Notes: generated by a model from the sequence alone, not told the origin. Shown: positions 37,201-49,599, counted from the stretch's first letter. The stretch is 64,000 bases of DNA from Gordionus sp. m RMFG-2023 (GCF_954871325.1 NC_088778.1:27761120-27825119), one strand, 5' to 3'. Translations and numbers: made by a program.

Positions 37201-40200
37201 GTCAAATCTTAGGTCCAATTCAGACTGAATATTTTCCTCCCTATTTTAATGCCGATCCGATTTAAAATATTTTTAAAAGTTTTTGACAATGACCGGCTCC
37301 GATTTATTATTTTTTTTATCTATTTTCCCACCCGGCTTAGACTCAGTTTCTTCGATTCAGTTTAAACAGGATATTGGGGCTGTAAGCCATTTGTGATTAT
37401 ATATCATAATTAAAAATAAAAATTACTTTGACGCGACTAGTTCCCAAATCGGCATTATTTCTGCAGTTTTATTGTTCGAAGGTTCGTAGCTTAAAATATT
37501 ATGGAATATGAATGAGTTTAAGAACGCTAACAAACTTAAAGGGAGAATAGCTAAATTCGTGTTCCGCACAAACTCTAGGGGGTAAAAATTCTTCTATTTT
37601 GCCTGCCATTTTAACTTTTTTAGTTTGTATTAGAGTAACATATGCTATTAAAAAATAAAAGATGTTAACCCTGAGATTATTTTTTAAGGCGATATAAATA
37701 AGGATAATTTTTTAGGCGGTAGAGTTAACTCTTAAGACATACGTAACTAATAAAAACACATTTTCATTTTTTATAATAAAAAGAATAAATAGCCAACTCA
37801 AAATAGAAGCTATAATTTTACAAAAATTATCTAAAATAACTAATATATATATTTTTTATTCTTATATAATATATTTGAGCAATAAAAATTAATTAAGGAC
37901 TCACAATAGTACAAACCAATCACCGGAGGCACCCCCTTGAGCAACTTGGGTGATTTTATCAAAGTTTTCGTCGTTTAGTTCTCTCACCACGCTTTCCTTG
38001 TGAGACAAAAGCCATTTTAAAACGGCGTCATCATCCCATTCTCCTAGAATTTGCGCGAATTAAAAAAAAAGGAGGTCAATAATATTTCAACCAAATAAAA
38101 GCTACATATATCGATTAGAGAGACAAAGCCCGGCCCGCGGTTCGGGTCGTAATTTTAAAAAAATAACCGACTCGCCTGGTCAATTTAAAAAAAAAATATA
38201 TCGGGCTAGGTCAGGCCTGGCAAAAATTTATGTTTGAAAATTGTTAACGAGTCGAAGTGGGGAGGGCCGGTCAATTTCTGAACAGCCTTTGATTTTAAAA
38301 AATTCAAAAATATCTAGATTTTTAAATTTTGCAGCAACCATTTAAAAACTAAATAAACATCACCACACACACTATAGGTCTGACGTAACCACCAATATTT
38401 TTTTAAAAAAATCGAAAGTTAAATATGACAATACGGCGTAGCTCTCTCTCTTTCTCTTCCAATGAAATTCGTAACAAAAATATTAAAAAATTCATCCATT
38501 ACCAGTGCGTGCATATATAGAGCGTTTAAGCTTTGCCATCCTTTTTTAACTTAAAAAAAATATGTAACGCGTTCCTTGTTTTAGCTGATGTTATCTTTTT
38601 CTTTTAAATATTAGTATCTTAAAAATTTTCGATAATCCTGCATTCATAGCACGAATTTGTAAGGACTCGTTTATATTAAACGCGTTTTGTTCAAACGATA
38701 CGGTTTTCAACACTTTTGAAATTACAGCTGATTCATCGTAGCGACAATAGGTTTTGACATAGACGATGTTTTTCAAAATTTATCATGGCGTTTTCATCGC
38801 TTCGTTCCATATATCAGCTTTAATTACCGCACCGGTTGAATTAAACGCATTTACTATAATTGAGGCGTGCGTTATAAAAAAAAGGAATTGGGTTGCAAAT
38901 TATATTATCGTCTGCCTAATTAATATTTTATTTTTTAAGGTTAAATTATTTATTTTACATTTTATGTAATATTTAAGTTTAATTTATATTTTAAATAAAT
39001 CAATAAGAAGAGATTTTTGGTGCCTCATTATTATTCTTATCTGGAAGGCCGTAGATCAACGTGTAAAATGAATGAATTAAAAAGGTATTGATCCAGCAAA
39101 CCTAATTTAATTTTTAAAAAGGTTTCTAACGCTAGGCGGTAATTTGACCAATTAGCGGGGTACGCATTATTTGCGTTTGAAGTGTGCGCCTTATACGCTT
39201 GATTTTTATCCATAATACTATTTTTTTTTTTTTAAATATATGAAATAGCAAGTGATGAAACAGAAAAAAAAAATAATAGTGCAATTTATTTCGAGAATCA
39301 TTTTCTTACATTTTGCAACCAACATTTACATTTTCAAAATTTTTAAGTGATATTAAAAGCAACAATGTAATATAAGTTTAAATAGATACTTTGTAAGTTT
39401 AAAACGATATATTTTAGTTACCATCAGTTTTTAAAAAAAATTTTACCTTCTCCTATATTATTAAAAGCAACAATGTAATATAATAAGTTTAAATAGATAC
39501 TTTGTAAGTTTAAAACGATATATTTTAGTTACCATCAGTTTTAAAAAAAAATTTTACCTTCTCCTATATTCCCCCTCCCCTCTTCAATCGCTAAATGAAT
39601 TCCATATAAATAAACGTTCCTAATTTTGGCCCAATCCAAATTGGCATAAGCCAAGTTTTCATTCTAAAAATCTGTCTCCGTTATATTTTGACAATAAGAA
39701 CTTTAGACTTTATATAAAGCATATATTTATTTTAATTTCTTATGCTTGGATTAAAAAAAATAAATTGTTAAGGATATAATAAGAAACTTATGCCAACATT
39801 TTCTTAAAAAAAAAATAAGAAATAAAGAAAGAAAAACTTAAAAAACCAGTTAACCAAAATAAATAAAATTTGGAATATATATACTAAGATTAAAATAATT
39901 TTCGCATCAAAATAATTCGCGGGCGGGGGAGGGGGAGCAATGCTGGCACCTATTCCCTTTGAGATTATTGTGGCATAGGTTATTATTAAAAGTTAAAATT
40001 TTAATAAACGGATCCGGTCTTCACTGAGATATGACCCTTTTAGAATTTGCGCTGATCCATGGATCTGTTAGTTGGGGGGGGGGGGTCTTTTTTAATACCT
40101 TATTAGGGCGAAATATCTTTGTGCCATTTTTATATAATATAAATTTTAACATGCTTGGGGTGCCCCCACTCCATCTGAATATCGAAAATGCTATATAATA

Positions 40201-43200
40201 TTACTAAACATGTGCTATATGTATGTATTAACTAGTATTTCTTTCAAACCGTCGTATAAGATGGGAATCTCTTTCCTCCAAAAGATCAAAGCTGGAAAAG
40301 TGGTTACACCGTGCTCTTTGGCTTCCTCTATATTGTTCACTTTAATCATCTCTATTCCGTAACGACCCGCATCGTCATCAATGTGCTCCAATTCGGCAAG
40401 CACTTCGTCGCATTTGGCACAATTTTTGGTGTCTTTAAATAGGATAATAGGGATTATATAATATAATTTTAAAAAAAGTAAACCAAGAAGAATCTCATTC
40501 ATACCCTCCAATTTCACCAAACAGAGAGCCCTTGCTTACTTGATAATAGGTCTGGTTGAAAAATTTTCTTATATATTTACCCAGTGTTGTTGAAAAGCTC
40601 GATCTGGGTCGATTTTTAAAAACGACCCGAATTAATATTTTAGCCAAAATAATATTTTGTAAGCCTGGGAATTTTGCTCCTAAATGACAAATAGGCTTAG
40701 ACTTCAATTTGCCAAATTTCGAACCATTAGTTTTTATAAGGATTTTGAAGAAATTATAAACTTCTCTCATTGCTATAAATTAAAATAAACTCAAAAAAAA
40801 AAGAAAGATATTAAATGATTATTTTAAACTTTCTGTCCACAAGCTATGTATATCATTTTTTTTTCTTCCAAGTTTCAAATCTTAAAAGAGAAAAATTATT
40901 TGGTTTAATTTATTTTTGATTATGGTCCAATTCAAGGAAATTTTTTGTGCAACAGCTGATTTATTTAAATTTACATTCGTCTATTTATCACATGACCTGT
41001 CAGATTTGATATTAATATTACCTAGGTCACATATCTTTAACCATTAATCCAACTCTACTTCAGATGCTTCTTCAATTTTTAAAATATATTCCACAACAAA
41101 AAAAAATTTCCTTCAGTTTTGAACATTCCTTGAGATGAAGCTATTTACCAAATTTTTGATAGCTAATTGAGACAATATAATAAAAATAAATTTGAAATAA
41201 CCTCTATTGTTTTCAAAATCAATACTACTCGGTTAAATAATATCATATTCATAATTTTTTTTTTTTAATTTTTCATAGCTAAATATTACCAACAAAACAG
41301 CTGTAATATTTACAAGTATAAAATTTTATTTATTAAATTTTTTTCTTTTAAAATAAAAAAGAGTTTTAAATTGATATAATTGAAAACATATAACAATACT
41401 TCTTTATTTTAAAACAAAAATTATCTAAAATTTCTCTAAACTTATTTTTTATATAAATTTGGTGTCGAAGTTTTTATGAATTATTTATTGACTATTTTAT
41501 TTTTAATATTAAATTTGATGATTTGCGAATTTGACGGCGGGGAACAAAAAGAGTATTAAAAAATTAATATGTATTCTCATTCGATAGAAGATGTATGTAA
41601 TCCGATTCTATAAGATATCTTAAGTGGGTAGATTCCCTGGGAAAAAAAAAAATTTTTTAAAATTTTGAGGGAGTAATACTCTTGTGAATTCTTGTTTAGC
41701 GAAGATTTTTTTTAAAAATGGTTTAGAAAAAAAAGTAGATTAATTCTTATAATCCTGAGGGGGGGGGGGGGTAATTAGGAAAAATTAATTGGCACGATTC
41801 TCCCAGAACAAACTAATAAAATCTCGGACTGATTCCGCAGGTTGGGTTAGCCAATATAAACATATGGCAGAAAGTTTAAAAATACTTCTTTTAAAAAAAC
41901 GGCCTTAAATTTTTTCTATAAAAATATCAGGATCGGACTGAAAATTCTCTAAAGAAGATTAATATGTAGTCTTAGTTTATCTAAATTTTGATCTTTAATT
42001 GATAAATAAAAACTATTATTGAAATATCGTTGGAATAACGATTAAAGCTTTCCTTGGAGAGCTTAAAATTTGGATTCATTTATTTCAAATGATAAAAATC
42101 CATCGAAGCGATTTTATTTTCAATGGTAAAATGTTACATTTTTTGAGACTATATGGGGAAGAGTGATGGCGATTAACTATTAACTAAAGTTGGTTGGTAA
42201 TGAGGTTGGAAAGAAAAAATGTTCATGTAAAATAAATGTTATTTTACTGATCTCTCAACCCAATGAGTGCGGTACTTTTACTGAAAATACATGTAATTGA
42301 TGGTTCTAGGCGCGCGATTCGGGAGCCTTCCGGAGGATTTAAAAAAATATAAATATCATTTTGTAAGAGAAACCGAAGAAACAGACATGAAAGTAGTAGC
42401 AGGTTCCTGAATTATAAATTTAGGTCATCATTTCTCTACCTAAATATATATCCAAAATTATTTTAAATTACGGGAAATTCTGTCTTTAAAGACTATATCA
42501 CAGCCAGTTGTGAAGTGAGAAGGTAAAAATTTTATTATATATGGTGGATATAAATAATTTATAAATACAAAAAAAATTTCTAAAAATTATTAGTGGAGTT
42601 ATTAAATATCATTTTTTTTAAAATATGTGGCATTTAGTATGTATTATTAGTTTAACCTGCCCATCCCGTGAAAGAGAGGGGTAAGGTAATAATAAATAGA
42701 TCTTTGGAGTTGGAATGTTATCAGAAAATCAAATCGGCGTGCATTATGTAAAAAAATAATAATAATATTACATGGGCATGCAAAAATGTGATGTAATCTC
42801 CAAGTAACCCTGCATTCATAGTTAGTGAGAATTCCCGTATACGAAATATGATACAAATATAAGCATTTTTCATTCATTTTTGTATACTTCGAAGCGAATT
42901 CGCGCTAACTGTGAATGCAGAGTAGCGTGTAAAATATATCCTTATTAGACGATAATAGTTTTAACAAAAATGATATAGTTAACATTTTAGGTTTATATTA
43001 TTTGAATATTAACAATTTTTTTAATAGATAACTAAGAGTTAAGGCAAAAACGGGTTAATAACGTTAGTGGTTTATCTCGATAAAATTATCAAAAATATGA
43101 TTATTTAGTTTGTAAGCGAAAACGAAAACCTGTGTATATAAAATTTCAACCCGAACCGATTTTATTATTTTCTTGCGAAACCGAACTTTTAAGTGTTATT

Positions 43201-45087
43201 TTTTTTAATCAAACCGAGAGCCGATCGGATTCTTTTCGGTTCGGTTCCCTTGATAAAATGATACTTTTTGATGAAGAAGACAAATTTGTCCAGATATAAT
43301 TATTTTAATTTTTTTCTTTAAAGAACTTGTTCAGCACATGCCAACGAGTTAATTAATAAAAATATCTCCTGCGTTTTTTTAAAATTATAATTTAGTCACA
43401 CGCATCTATCCATTCTATATTATATAATATATTTCTTAAATTGTTTTTATGGTTAGAATTTCTAATGATGCAAATTTTCAATTATATATTATGAAAAAAT
43501 TCAATAAAAAAAATTTTTTTTTTATTAGAGCCAAGGTCAAGATATATTAATTACTAATTGATTTTATCTGTGGGAATTATATATCTAATTTTATGTAAAA
43601 ATTTTAAATAAGATAAGAATTGATTAATTATTTTGCATGATAATTATTGAAAGAATGGCACATAATGTGTCCGTAAATAGTAATGTTGTTTAAGAAGTTC
43701 AATTAAGATTATAACCAAAATATGTGAGCCTGAACATTTTGCTCATAGATGGCAGAAAGGGTTGGACATCTGTTCGCTAAATTTCGAGGCTTGGATAATA
43801 TTATTTTAGCTAAAATCTTAATCGGCCCCCTTTTAAAAATCGACCTCGGGATTTTTAACAACAATAGTAATGAGATATGGAATCCATTAAGGATACAGTA
43901 TTTCTCAATTTTAAATCATACCCTAAGAGCCATTTTTTTAAATATTAAAATGCGATTTGACAAGAAATGTATTCCAGCATGTATGATTCATCCACATTGT
44001 GATTTCCAGACAATTTAGCAATATGAATTTAAAAAAAAATATATATAATCTAGACAAAATATCTGAAGTTCACATTGTGAGCATGTGGCAAATCAGGTTT
44101 TTTCAAATTTTATAAATCACCGCTAAGAAATGATTTAAAATTGAAACTGAGAAATCCAGTTATTATTATTGTTTGTAATTAAGATTTCTTTTAGATCAAA
44201 CTTTCTTAAGATACAATTCTTTCATTCATTTAAACCAGCTGGATAAAGCAATACTCAAAAAGAGCGCCTGTTTTGTTTTAATCAGGTCGCACTTATAGTA
44301 AGCAGGAAATATCATGATGTCGCTCAAGCGATGAACGAAAGGCGTTTCGCGCTAAACGACGCCTTAATTTTAAAAGTATACATGTTTTTAGAAGTTAAAT
44401 AAAATTTGGCCATTAGATACTTCACTTGATTTTTAAAATATAATGAGTAATATTTTTATTTTTTTACAAAGCAGATGAGATATGGCAAGGCCTCATTTAC
44501 AGTAAGCGCGAAATCCCACCTTATTATTATGAGTTGAATAGTTTAAAATAAATAAAAAATTAAACAAAAAAATTGTGCTTATTGATAAACAAGCTAATTA
44601 TTAATATCTAGGTGTTAGGGAAGACAAAAATGTCCTTAAAACTCTTAAACATAATTTTAACATTATTTTTTGACCACTTGATATCAATTTAAATAAATAA
44701 ATGGGTAGGTGCTAGCGATGCCACTGCATATTTGTCAGATTTTATTATAGCTTAAAGTAAACGATTTTCTAATTTGGAATCAATTATCTGTCCAAATTAG
44801 ACATATGAGGGGAAATCGTTTTGAAGGGTAAAATATTGTTACCTTAAAAGATTCAAAATAAAATGTGACTTACAAAATATAACGGATACGTAATCCTTCT
44901 GATCTACCATATTTTCGAAGGCTTCCCTGACCAAATCTTCGATAACTTCTTCATCTCCTTCTTCAGCGGCGCAAATCAAAAACGAATTTAATAAAAGGCA
45001 GACGATTAAGAGATATGAGCAGACGATATTTGACAGGGTAATAATATTCAAATGTTTTCTTTTGGAAGTGGATAATTTGCAGTTCAT
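34225..45087 (-). CDS. Membrane-anchored protein with two thioredoxin folds (isoform A)
   Basis: Eight exons on the minus strand: 45087-44874, 40432-40250, 38043-37905, 37489-37427, 36733-36638, 36009-35884, 35415-35379 and 34371-34225. Every intron is GT-AG, several donors are GTAAGT or GTGAGT, and all phases agree, giving 334 residues. Residues 1-42 contain a signal sequence (CSYLLIVCLLLNSFLICAAE). Domain 1 (about 47-140) has the thioredoxin pattern VSVIFYTKNCAKCDEVL with a CxxC (Cys76, Cys79), a helix rich in Asp and a cis-Pro motif VTTFPALIFW. Domain 2 (about 150-270) has DENFDKIT, DWFVLFYEPSNNKTAEIMPIW where the CxxC would be, KMNIGKVDV and FGVREFPAVLFF; its active cysteines are absent. 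Exon 7 is a 37-bp linker exon. Exon 8A supplies one transmembrane helix (SVIGASAALVVASTALIVVF) and a tail ending YKSLKKE. Probably an ER or secretory-pathway type I membrane protein, TMX-like in layout. Redox activity could reside only in domain 1. Family assignment is by pattern. Confidence 0.85.
35130..35356. repeat. MITE-like inverted repeat in intron 7 of the thioredoxin gene
   Basis: Left GGCTGGCAATTCATTCGTTC and right AGGAATGAATCGTCATATAT are partly inverted copies. The inner block GGTGGTGGCACGCCATTTAGG on the left is inverted as AAATGGCGTGTCACCAGC on the right. Its end lies about 20 bp from exon 7 (35379). Confidence 0.6.
36382..36594 (+). other. Unidentified short open stretch in thioredoxin intron 5, opposite strand
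   Basis: A 70-codon open frame antisense to the host gene with protein-like composition: TELLDMVRGGQHLNVLAYIG, then NVLILDKPNIKVCANILQKAF. The family was not recognised. It has no clear splice sites and its last residues (VLIFFSKL) look noncoding. It may be a fragment of a transposon or retrocopy. Confidence 0.3.
36806..37195. repeat. GC-rich family 5 repeat in thioredoxin intron 4
   Basis: Contains CCCGACCGGTACCCGGCTCT, GGACCGGGTCGCGG, CGGGCCGGTCG and GGGCAGGGCCTGTTAGGCCC around AT-rich spacers. The middle resembles 5980-6020 and 7310-7450. Noncoding; it makes up most of the 693-bp intron. Confidence 0.6.
38115..38235. repeat. GC-rich family 5 fragment in thioredoxin intron 2
   Basis: AGAGAGACAAAGCCCGGCCC... 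ATATATCGGGCTAGGTCAGGCC. Short, noncoding, about 70 bp upstream of exon 3 in gene orientation. Confidence 0.6.
39352..39567. repeat. Two-copy tandem duplication, unit about 108 bp
   Basis: ATTAAAAGCAACAATGTAAT through CCTTCTCCTATATT occurs twice in direct succession (second copy from about 39460) with only a few indels. The high identity implies a recent local duplication. In intron 2 of the thioredoxin gene. Confidence 0.85.
40583..40750. repeat. MITE family 1 copy, right end eroded
   Basis: Begins AGTGTTGTTGAAAAGCTCGA and has TTTTTAAAAACGACCCGAATTAATATTTTAGCC, then TTGCTCCTAAATGACAAATAGGC. It lies about 150 bp upstream of exon 2 and accounts for the 91-codon minus ORF at 40495-40770. Confidence 0.65.
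42811..42919. repeat. Short MITE (TGCATTCATAGTTAG / CTAACTGTGAATGCA)
   Basis: TGCATTCATAGTTAGTGAGAATTC at the left and GAATTCGCGCTAACTGTGAATGCA at the right form near-perfect terminal inverted repeats around a 60-bp core. Related ends occur at about 26358-26452 and possibly 38636. In intron 1 of the thioredoxin gene. Confidence 0.75.
43682..43866. repeat. MITE family 1 copy
   Basis: Left AATGTTGTTTAAGAAGTTCAA, interior CTCATAGATGGCAGAAAGGGTTGGAC, right TTTTTAAAAATCGACCTCGGGATTTTTAACAACA. Closely resembles the copy at 27444-27633. Confidence 0.6.
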
Positions 45088-45780
45088 TTCTTATCTGTCA
45101 TAAAAAATGATACAATAATAAATGAAATCTTTAATGAATCTATTTACAAAAAAAAAGTAAACAACAACTATAATTAATTGATTAATTAATTAAATCAATA
45201 TTTTAATATACCCATACCTTATATTATATAAAATATTAAATTTTTATGGCTCAAATAAATTTTCGTAAATTAAATATATTATTTTTAAGAATTATTAGCT
45301 AAAATATTAGACATTTTTTTAAATTTTAAGAAAAATATTAATTCTTTTTTTCTAGTAATTACAAATTTATAAAAAAAAATTGAAATTATAAGCAGATTGT
45401 CGTCAATTCATTTCCATATGTTTTTTTTTATTATTTTATAAATTTTTTTGAAAAAAACTTGAATGTTTGCTCCTTTAAACTTTTAAATATTCGATTTGCT
45501 TAAGCAATGCGAAATTAATAGTTAGGGAAATCACAGCTGATTCGTCACAATAAAATACTTTTTTGCTATTGGCTCTTGCATAGATCTGTGCGTCATAGAC
45601 AATTTCTACAGGGCCGGAAAAGTTGCCGTTTAGATGAGCCACGCCGCCAGACTTGTCACTAATTTTTTATGGCCGCAACGTGACGTAAAATTCTTAGATA
45701 ATTAATTAATCATATTTAATAAGAAATTATTTTTAAATTTGAATTTTAAAGTTAATAAAATACAATTATTATATGAATTG
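45088..45780. other. Upstream region of the thioredoxin gene
   Basis: Should contain the promoter and 5' UTR of the minus-strand gene starting at 45087; no TATA box could be fixed. 45481-45690 is a GC-richer patch sharing ACAGCTGATTCRTCRYRRYAA with 38720-38750, so it is a dispersed repeat, not an exon. Confidence 0.4.
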
Positions 45781-46371
45781 TATTGGTATATACAGAATTT
45801 GCCGTTGTTTCGAACAGAAACTCTTATTATGAAAGCACAAAATATTTAAAACAACATTTTTTTTATATATTGTTTTCATTGAATTCGTAAATCATATAAA
45901 AAATATTAAAAAAAATGTCAATTGACCCTATTTTTGCCGTTCTTTCGAAACAAATTCTCAATTAAAACGAGTATTTAAAATTATAACAAGTATTTAAACT
46001 TATTTATAATTAATAAATTAAAGTCAGCGGAATATCTATAAAATCATTATTTTAAAAAATTTGTTAAAAATAACTTTTTGCATCAATGGTATTGTATTTA
46101 TAAACTTTTTAGATAGCAAGAATATCTATAAAGTTAGGGTTTGCCATTGTTTCCACACAGAAATATTATGAGAGCGCAAAATATGTAAACAACATTTTTT
46201 ATTTTTGTTATCACTCAATTCTAAGTCAAACATCATATAAAAAAATGTCAATATCTCTATCTTTATAATTCTTTCGAACAAATTCTTATTCAAAACGAAC
46301 AAATAATTTTTTACATTAAACTATAATTATTTCATATAAAGTCAGTGGCATATCTATAAAATTATCAGAGA
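45781..46371. repeat. Left arm of a large inverted repeat
   Basis: Two related units of about 300 bp in tandem, each with TTTGCCRTTGTTTC... CAGAAAYWYTTATGA and GTCAATA/TTGACC blocks. The inner unit's AACAAATTCTTATTCAAAACGAAC reappears inverted at 50929-50955, and AGTCAGCGGAATATCTATAAAA at 46023 is inverted at 50866-50888. Together with 50280-51330 it brackets the hAT insertion. Confidence 0.7.
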
Positions 46372-46410
46372 CCTGTAAACAGGGTTGCCATGTCTCCCCC
46401 ATCAGTGGGA

Positions 46411-46525
46411 GTCTCCCACAATTTTTTAGTTTACCCACATACATCTTACTCCCACAAAACTCCCACAATTAGAAATCTCCCACAAAAAGCTCCCACAATT
46501 TTTTAATTTCTCCCACAATTTTTTT
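46411..46525. repeat. Subterminal CTCCCACAA motif cluster
   Basis: Six CTCCCACAA copies, mostly followed by TTTTT, occur within about 110 bp of the left hAT end, with a further ACCCACA variant. Two exact copies and one variant sit near the right end at 49974-50025. Such subterminal arrays are known as transposase-binding regions in hAT elements; binding here is inferred. Confidence 0.6.
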
Positions 46526-46827
46526 TTTAACATTTTAATGTTTTTAATATATAAATAATAATTTTGAGAGACAGTATTTGATTATTTTTATATTTTTAAA
46601 ATAAATTTTAAATATTTATTCGAAAAATATGTCTAGTTCTTTAATTTTATTTTTCCGCTCTAAAATATATATTTTATAAAATTCTCCAATTCTCCACTCG
46701 ACATTTTCAAAATTATCATGTAGTTCAACATTAACAGCTATCTGTCATCACAATGTGGGTCGAATCTTTTCCCCTAATATTTAACGACTCCAAAATAAGT
46801 GCTAACTTTACTTGAGGTAGGACAAAA

Positions 46828-48229
46828 ATGAGCAAGGCTATCACAAATGTGTCAGGACCTGAATCCAAGAGGTCAATTCTAGACGATTTGAAAGAAGGAC
46901 ATCCATATGCTATTTTAACAGATGCATCAAATAAGAAAAATATTAAAACATTTCCCCTGATCCTTCGCTATTTCAACAAGAATAAAGGCATTTCTATAAA
47001 ACTATTGAAATTTTTTTCATCCGATAGTGAAAAATCCAACGATATAGCTAACCACATAATGGTAAATTTAGCTGATTCAGGGTTATCAATGAGTTGCATG
47101 TCAGCTTTCTGCGCTGATAATGCCTCTGTTAATTTTGGCAAAAATCAAAGTGTATTTACCGAATTGAGGCAGCACAATAAAGATTTAATACCAATTGGCT
47201 GTATATGCCATATACTGCATAATTCTTGCAAGAAGGCAATGAATGTACTATCTGTAGATGTCGAAGTAATTAAGATGAAATGTTTTAACGAATTTATTTC
47301 ATCAACTAAAAGAGTCACTGAATTAAAAGAATTGGTGGAGTGGTCTGATTTGGAATGGTGTGAGTTGTTGCGATATGTACCTATCAGGTGGTTATCATTA
47401 ATACCTGCCATCGAGAGAATTTTAAAATTTTACGAACCCTTAAAGAAATACTTCTTAAATAAAGATTTTAAAAGCTGTCCTAAAATTTTGAAAAATTTTT
47501 TCGAGGATGAAATGTCAGAAGCATATTTGGGATTAGTTTCACATGTAGGAAATCTACTTCATGTAGTTAATATTCAGTTGCAATCAGAAGATTCTTTATT
47601 GATAAAGCATGCTACAGCTATGTGCATCTCTGCGCTATTGCTAAAAATATCATATTAAAATGTTCAAATATTACTATAATTAACGTATTTTTAAATGAAG
47701 CAAATATTTTTTTAAGACAATTTTGGAATATTTACAATCAAGATTTGATTTTAATAACTCTATTTACAAGTGTATAAATATTATGACTTTGGAACAGAAA
47801 CCATCATTTGATGGTTTTTGTAATTTAATAAATATATTAAAATTACCGATAGACATTGAAGCCTTGTTTGAAGAGATTGTAATTTTTTCCATTTTTTATG
47901 ATTCGCCAGAATACTTAAAGTTAGATGGTCTAAAAGCAGAGGAGAAATGGGTGGAATTTTTTCGTAATAACGATAAATCCCCATGCTTGGAAAAAATTTG
48001 CGAGTATGTTTTCTCCTTACCTCATTCTAATGCCTCATCGGAGCGCATTTTTAGCCTGATGAGGACTGCCTGGAGAAAGGAGAGAAATCGAATTGCTTTA
48101 ACAACATTAGAGGCCGAGTTAATGGTTAAACAAAATTATAAAATGTCATGCCAGGAATTTTATAAATATCTTAATAACGACGGTAAACGTTTAGTTCCAT
48201 TATTTAAATCTCAAATAAAATATAATTAA
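46828..48229 (+). pseudogene. hAT transposase, frame-broken
   Basis: Two open stretches, 46828-47658 and 47723-48229, are in different frames. The first encodes the RNase H-like core: AILTDASNKK (first Asp), FCADNASVNFG (second Asp) and a C/H pair in GCICHILHNSCKK, followed by VPIRWLSLIPAIERILKFY. The second encodes the C-terminal dimerisation domain with LPHSNASSERIFSLMRTAWR and LEAELMVKQN, the hATC signature. A short region with stops separates them. Upstream of the ATG, the sequence corresponding to the N-terminal zinc-finger part is missing; a trace (LSSQC) survives near 46742. It could be a recently broken transposase. Supply in trans or domestication cannot be judged from sequence. Confidence 0.85.
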
Positions 48230-48349
48230 CTATAACTATTTGACTTTCTGTATTTTATAAAATCTTATTTATACATTTGCATAAAATCAATTTATTTATA
48301 CATTTGCATAAAATCAAATAAATTTATTTTTTACATTGTAAAATTAATA

Positions 48350-49275
48350 TTTTGAATATTTTAGCAAATCATAAAAATAAAGAAGCATTACAATCTCCTC
48401 AAACATGACATCATATTAAATCTTATTAATAATTATCCGATAATAGTAATAATATTCTTACTTTGGTATTTCTGCAGCATAATTTAGTGAACCTTTATTA
48501 AATTATATTCTTCTGATTGCAACTGCATATTAACAGCATATAGTAGATTTCCTATATGTAAAATTCCTAAATATACTTATGCCATTTATTTTTGAAAATT
48601 TTTTTCAAAATATTATGACAAAGGTTTGTAAAATTTTAAAATTCTACGATGGCGCGTATTAGGAGGAACCTGTCAACCAACATTATGCTGAATCAATTCT
48701 GTAAATATACTCTGGTTTTTACCAAATTCACTGAGGAATTATCAGATCAGAAAGATGCCATGCAATTCATTGGTAATGCCAAATCTGCCATATTTACCAT
48801 TATATATGGTTAACTATGTCTTTGGATATTTCATATCTGGAGAAAATTTTTTTAATAGTTTTATTGAAATGACATTAATTTTGTTGAAATAGGGGAGGAT
48901 CAAGGGAAATGTTTTAATATCTCCTTATTAGATGCATCTGTTAGAATTGCATATGTTTGCACATCTTTCAAAACGTCAAGAATTGACCTTCTGGATTTAT
49001 ATCCTAAAACATTGATGATAGCCTTGCTCATTTGTGTTCTACAAAGTATACTTTTCATTTATATTAGTCGTTAAATATTATGGGGAAAGATTCTACGAAC
49101 ATTGTGATGTTAAGTAGCTCTCTGAATGCTGTACTGCATGATAGGTATTTACCATTTCCGCAACTGTAGTTGCATCTGTATTATTTCTTATTTTTGAAGA
49201 ATATTTTTGTTTTGCAATAGATGTTGATAGACTGCCCTGTACTGATTTATGCTTTGAAGATTTTTGATGCCTCAA
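48350..49275 (-). pseudogene. Second transposase copy, inverted and degenerate
   Basis: Read on the minus strand, this block is collinear with the plus-strand transposase. Its ATG at 49031 opens MSKAIINVLGYKSRRSILDV and continues with YAILTDASNK, then loses frame with many stops. It ends near the position matching YDSPEYLK, so it lacks the dimerisation domain. It does retain N-terminal sequence missing from the other copy (RHQKSSKHKSVQGS to NTYHAVQHSESYLTSQCS), typical of the region after the zinc finger. Direct repeats TTATTTATACATTTGCATAAAAT (48264) and TTATTTATACATTAGCATAAAAT (49392) flank the block, suggesting that a duplicated segment was inverted or inserted. Confidence 0.75.
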
Positions 49276-49599
49276 AATATCATATTCCCTTCCCCCATTG
49301 TATTAACTAAATACTGTAGAACAACTTCCCCGCACTGATTATAATTATTTTTTACATTGTAAATTTAAAATTGTTTGTTTTTTTATAAAATCTTATTTAT
49401 ACATTAGCATAAAATATATTTTTTTTACATTGTAAAATAACAATTTTTGATAAAATTTTATCTTGTTTACATTCTTTTGTATTTAAAAAAGATTGTTGGT
49501 TATTATTTTTAAACAAAATTAATATATTATAATAAATCAATATGTTATTTTAATAATAAAGATAGTATTTAAGAAATTTTGTGTCGTACTATAATTACC

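Noticed and set aside
38591..38969. Apparent coding islands on both strands, sharing DESAVIS-like peptide with 45481-45690
   Set aside because: The shared stretch is a dispersed repeat with inverted ends and in-frame stops; it does not fit the phases of the surrounding thioredoxin exons.
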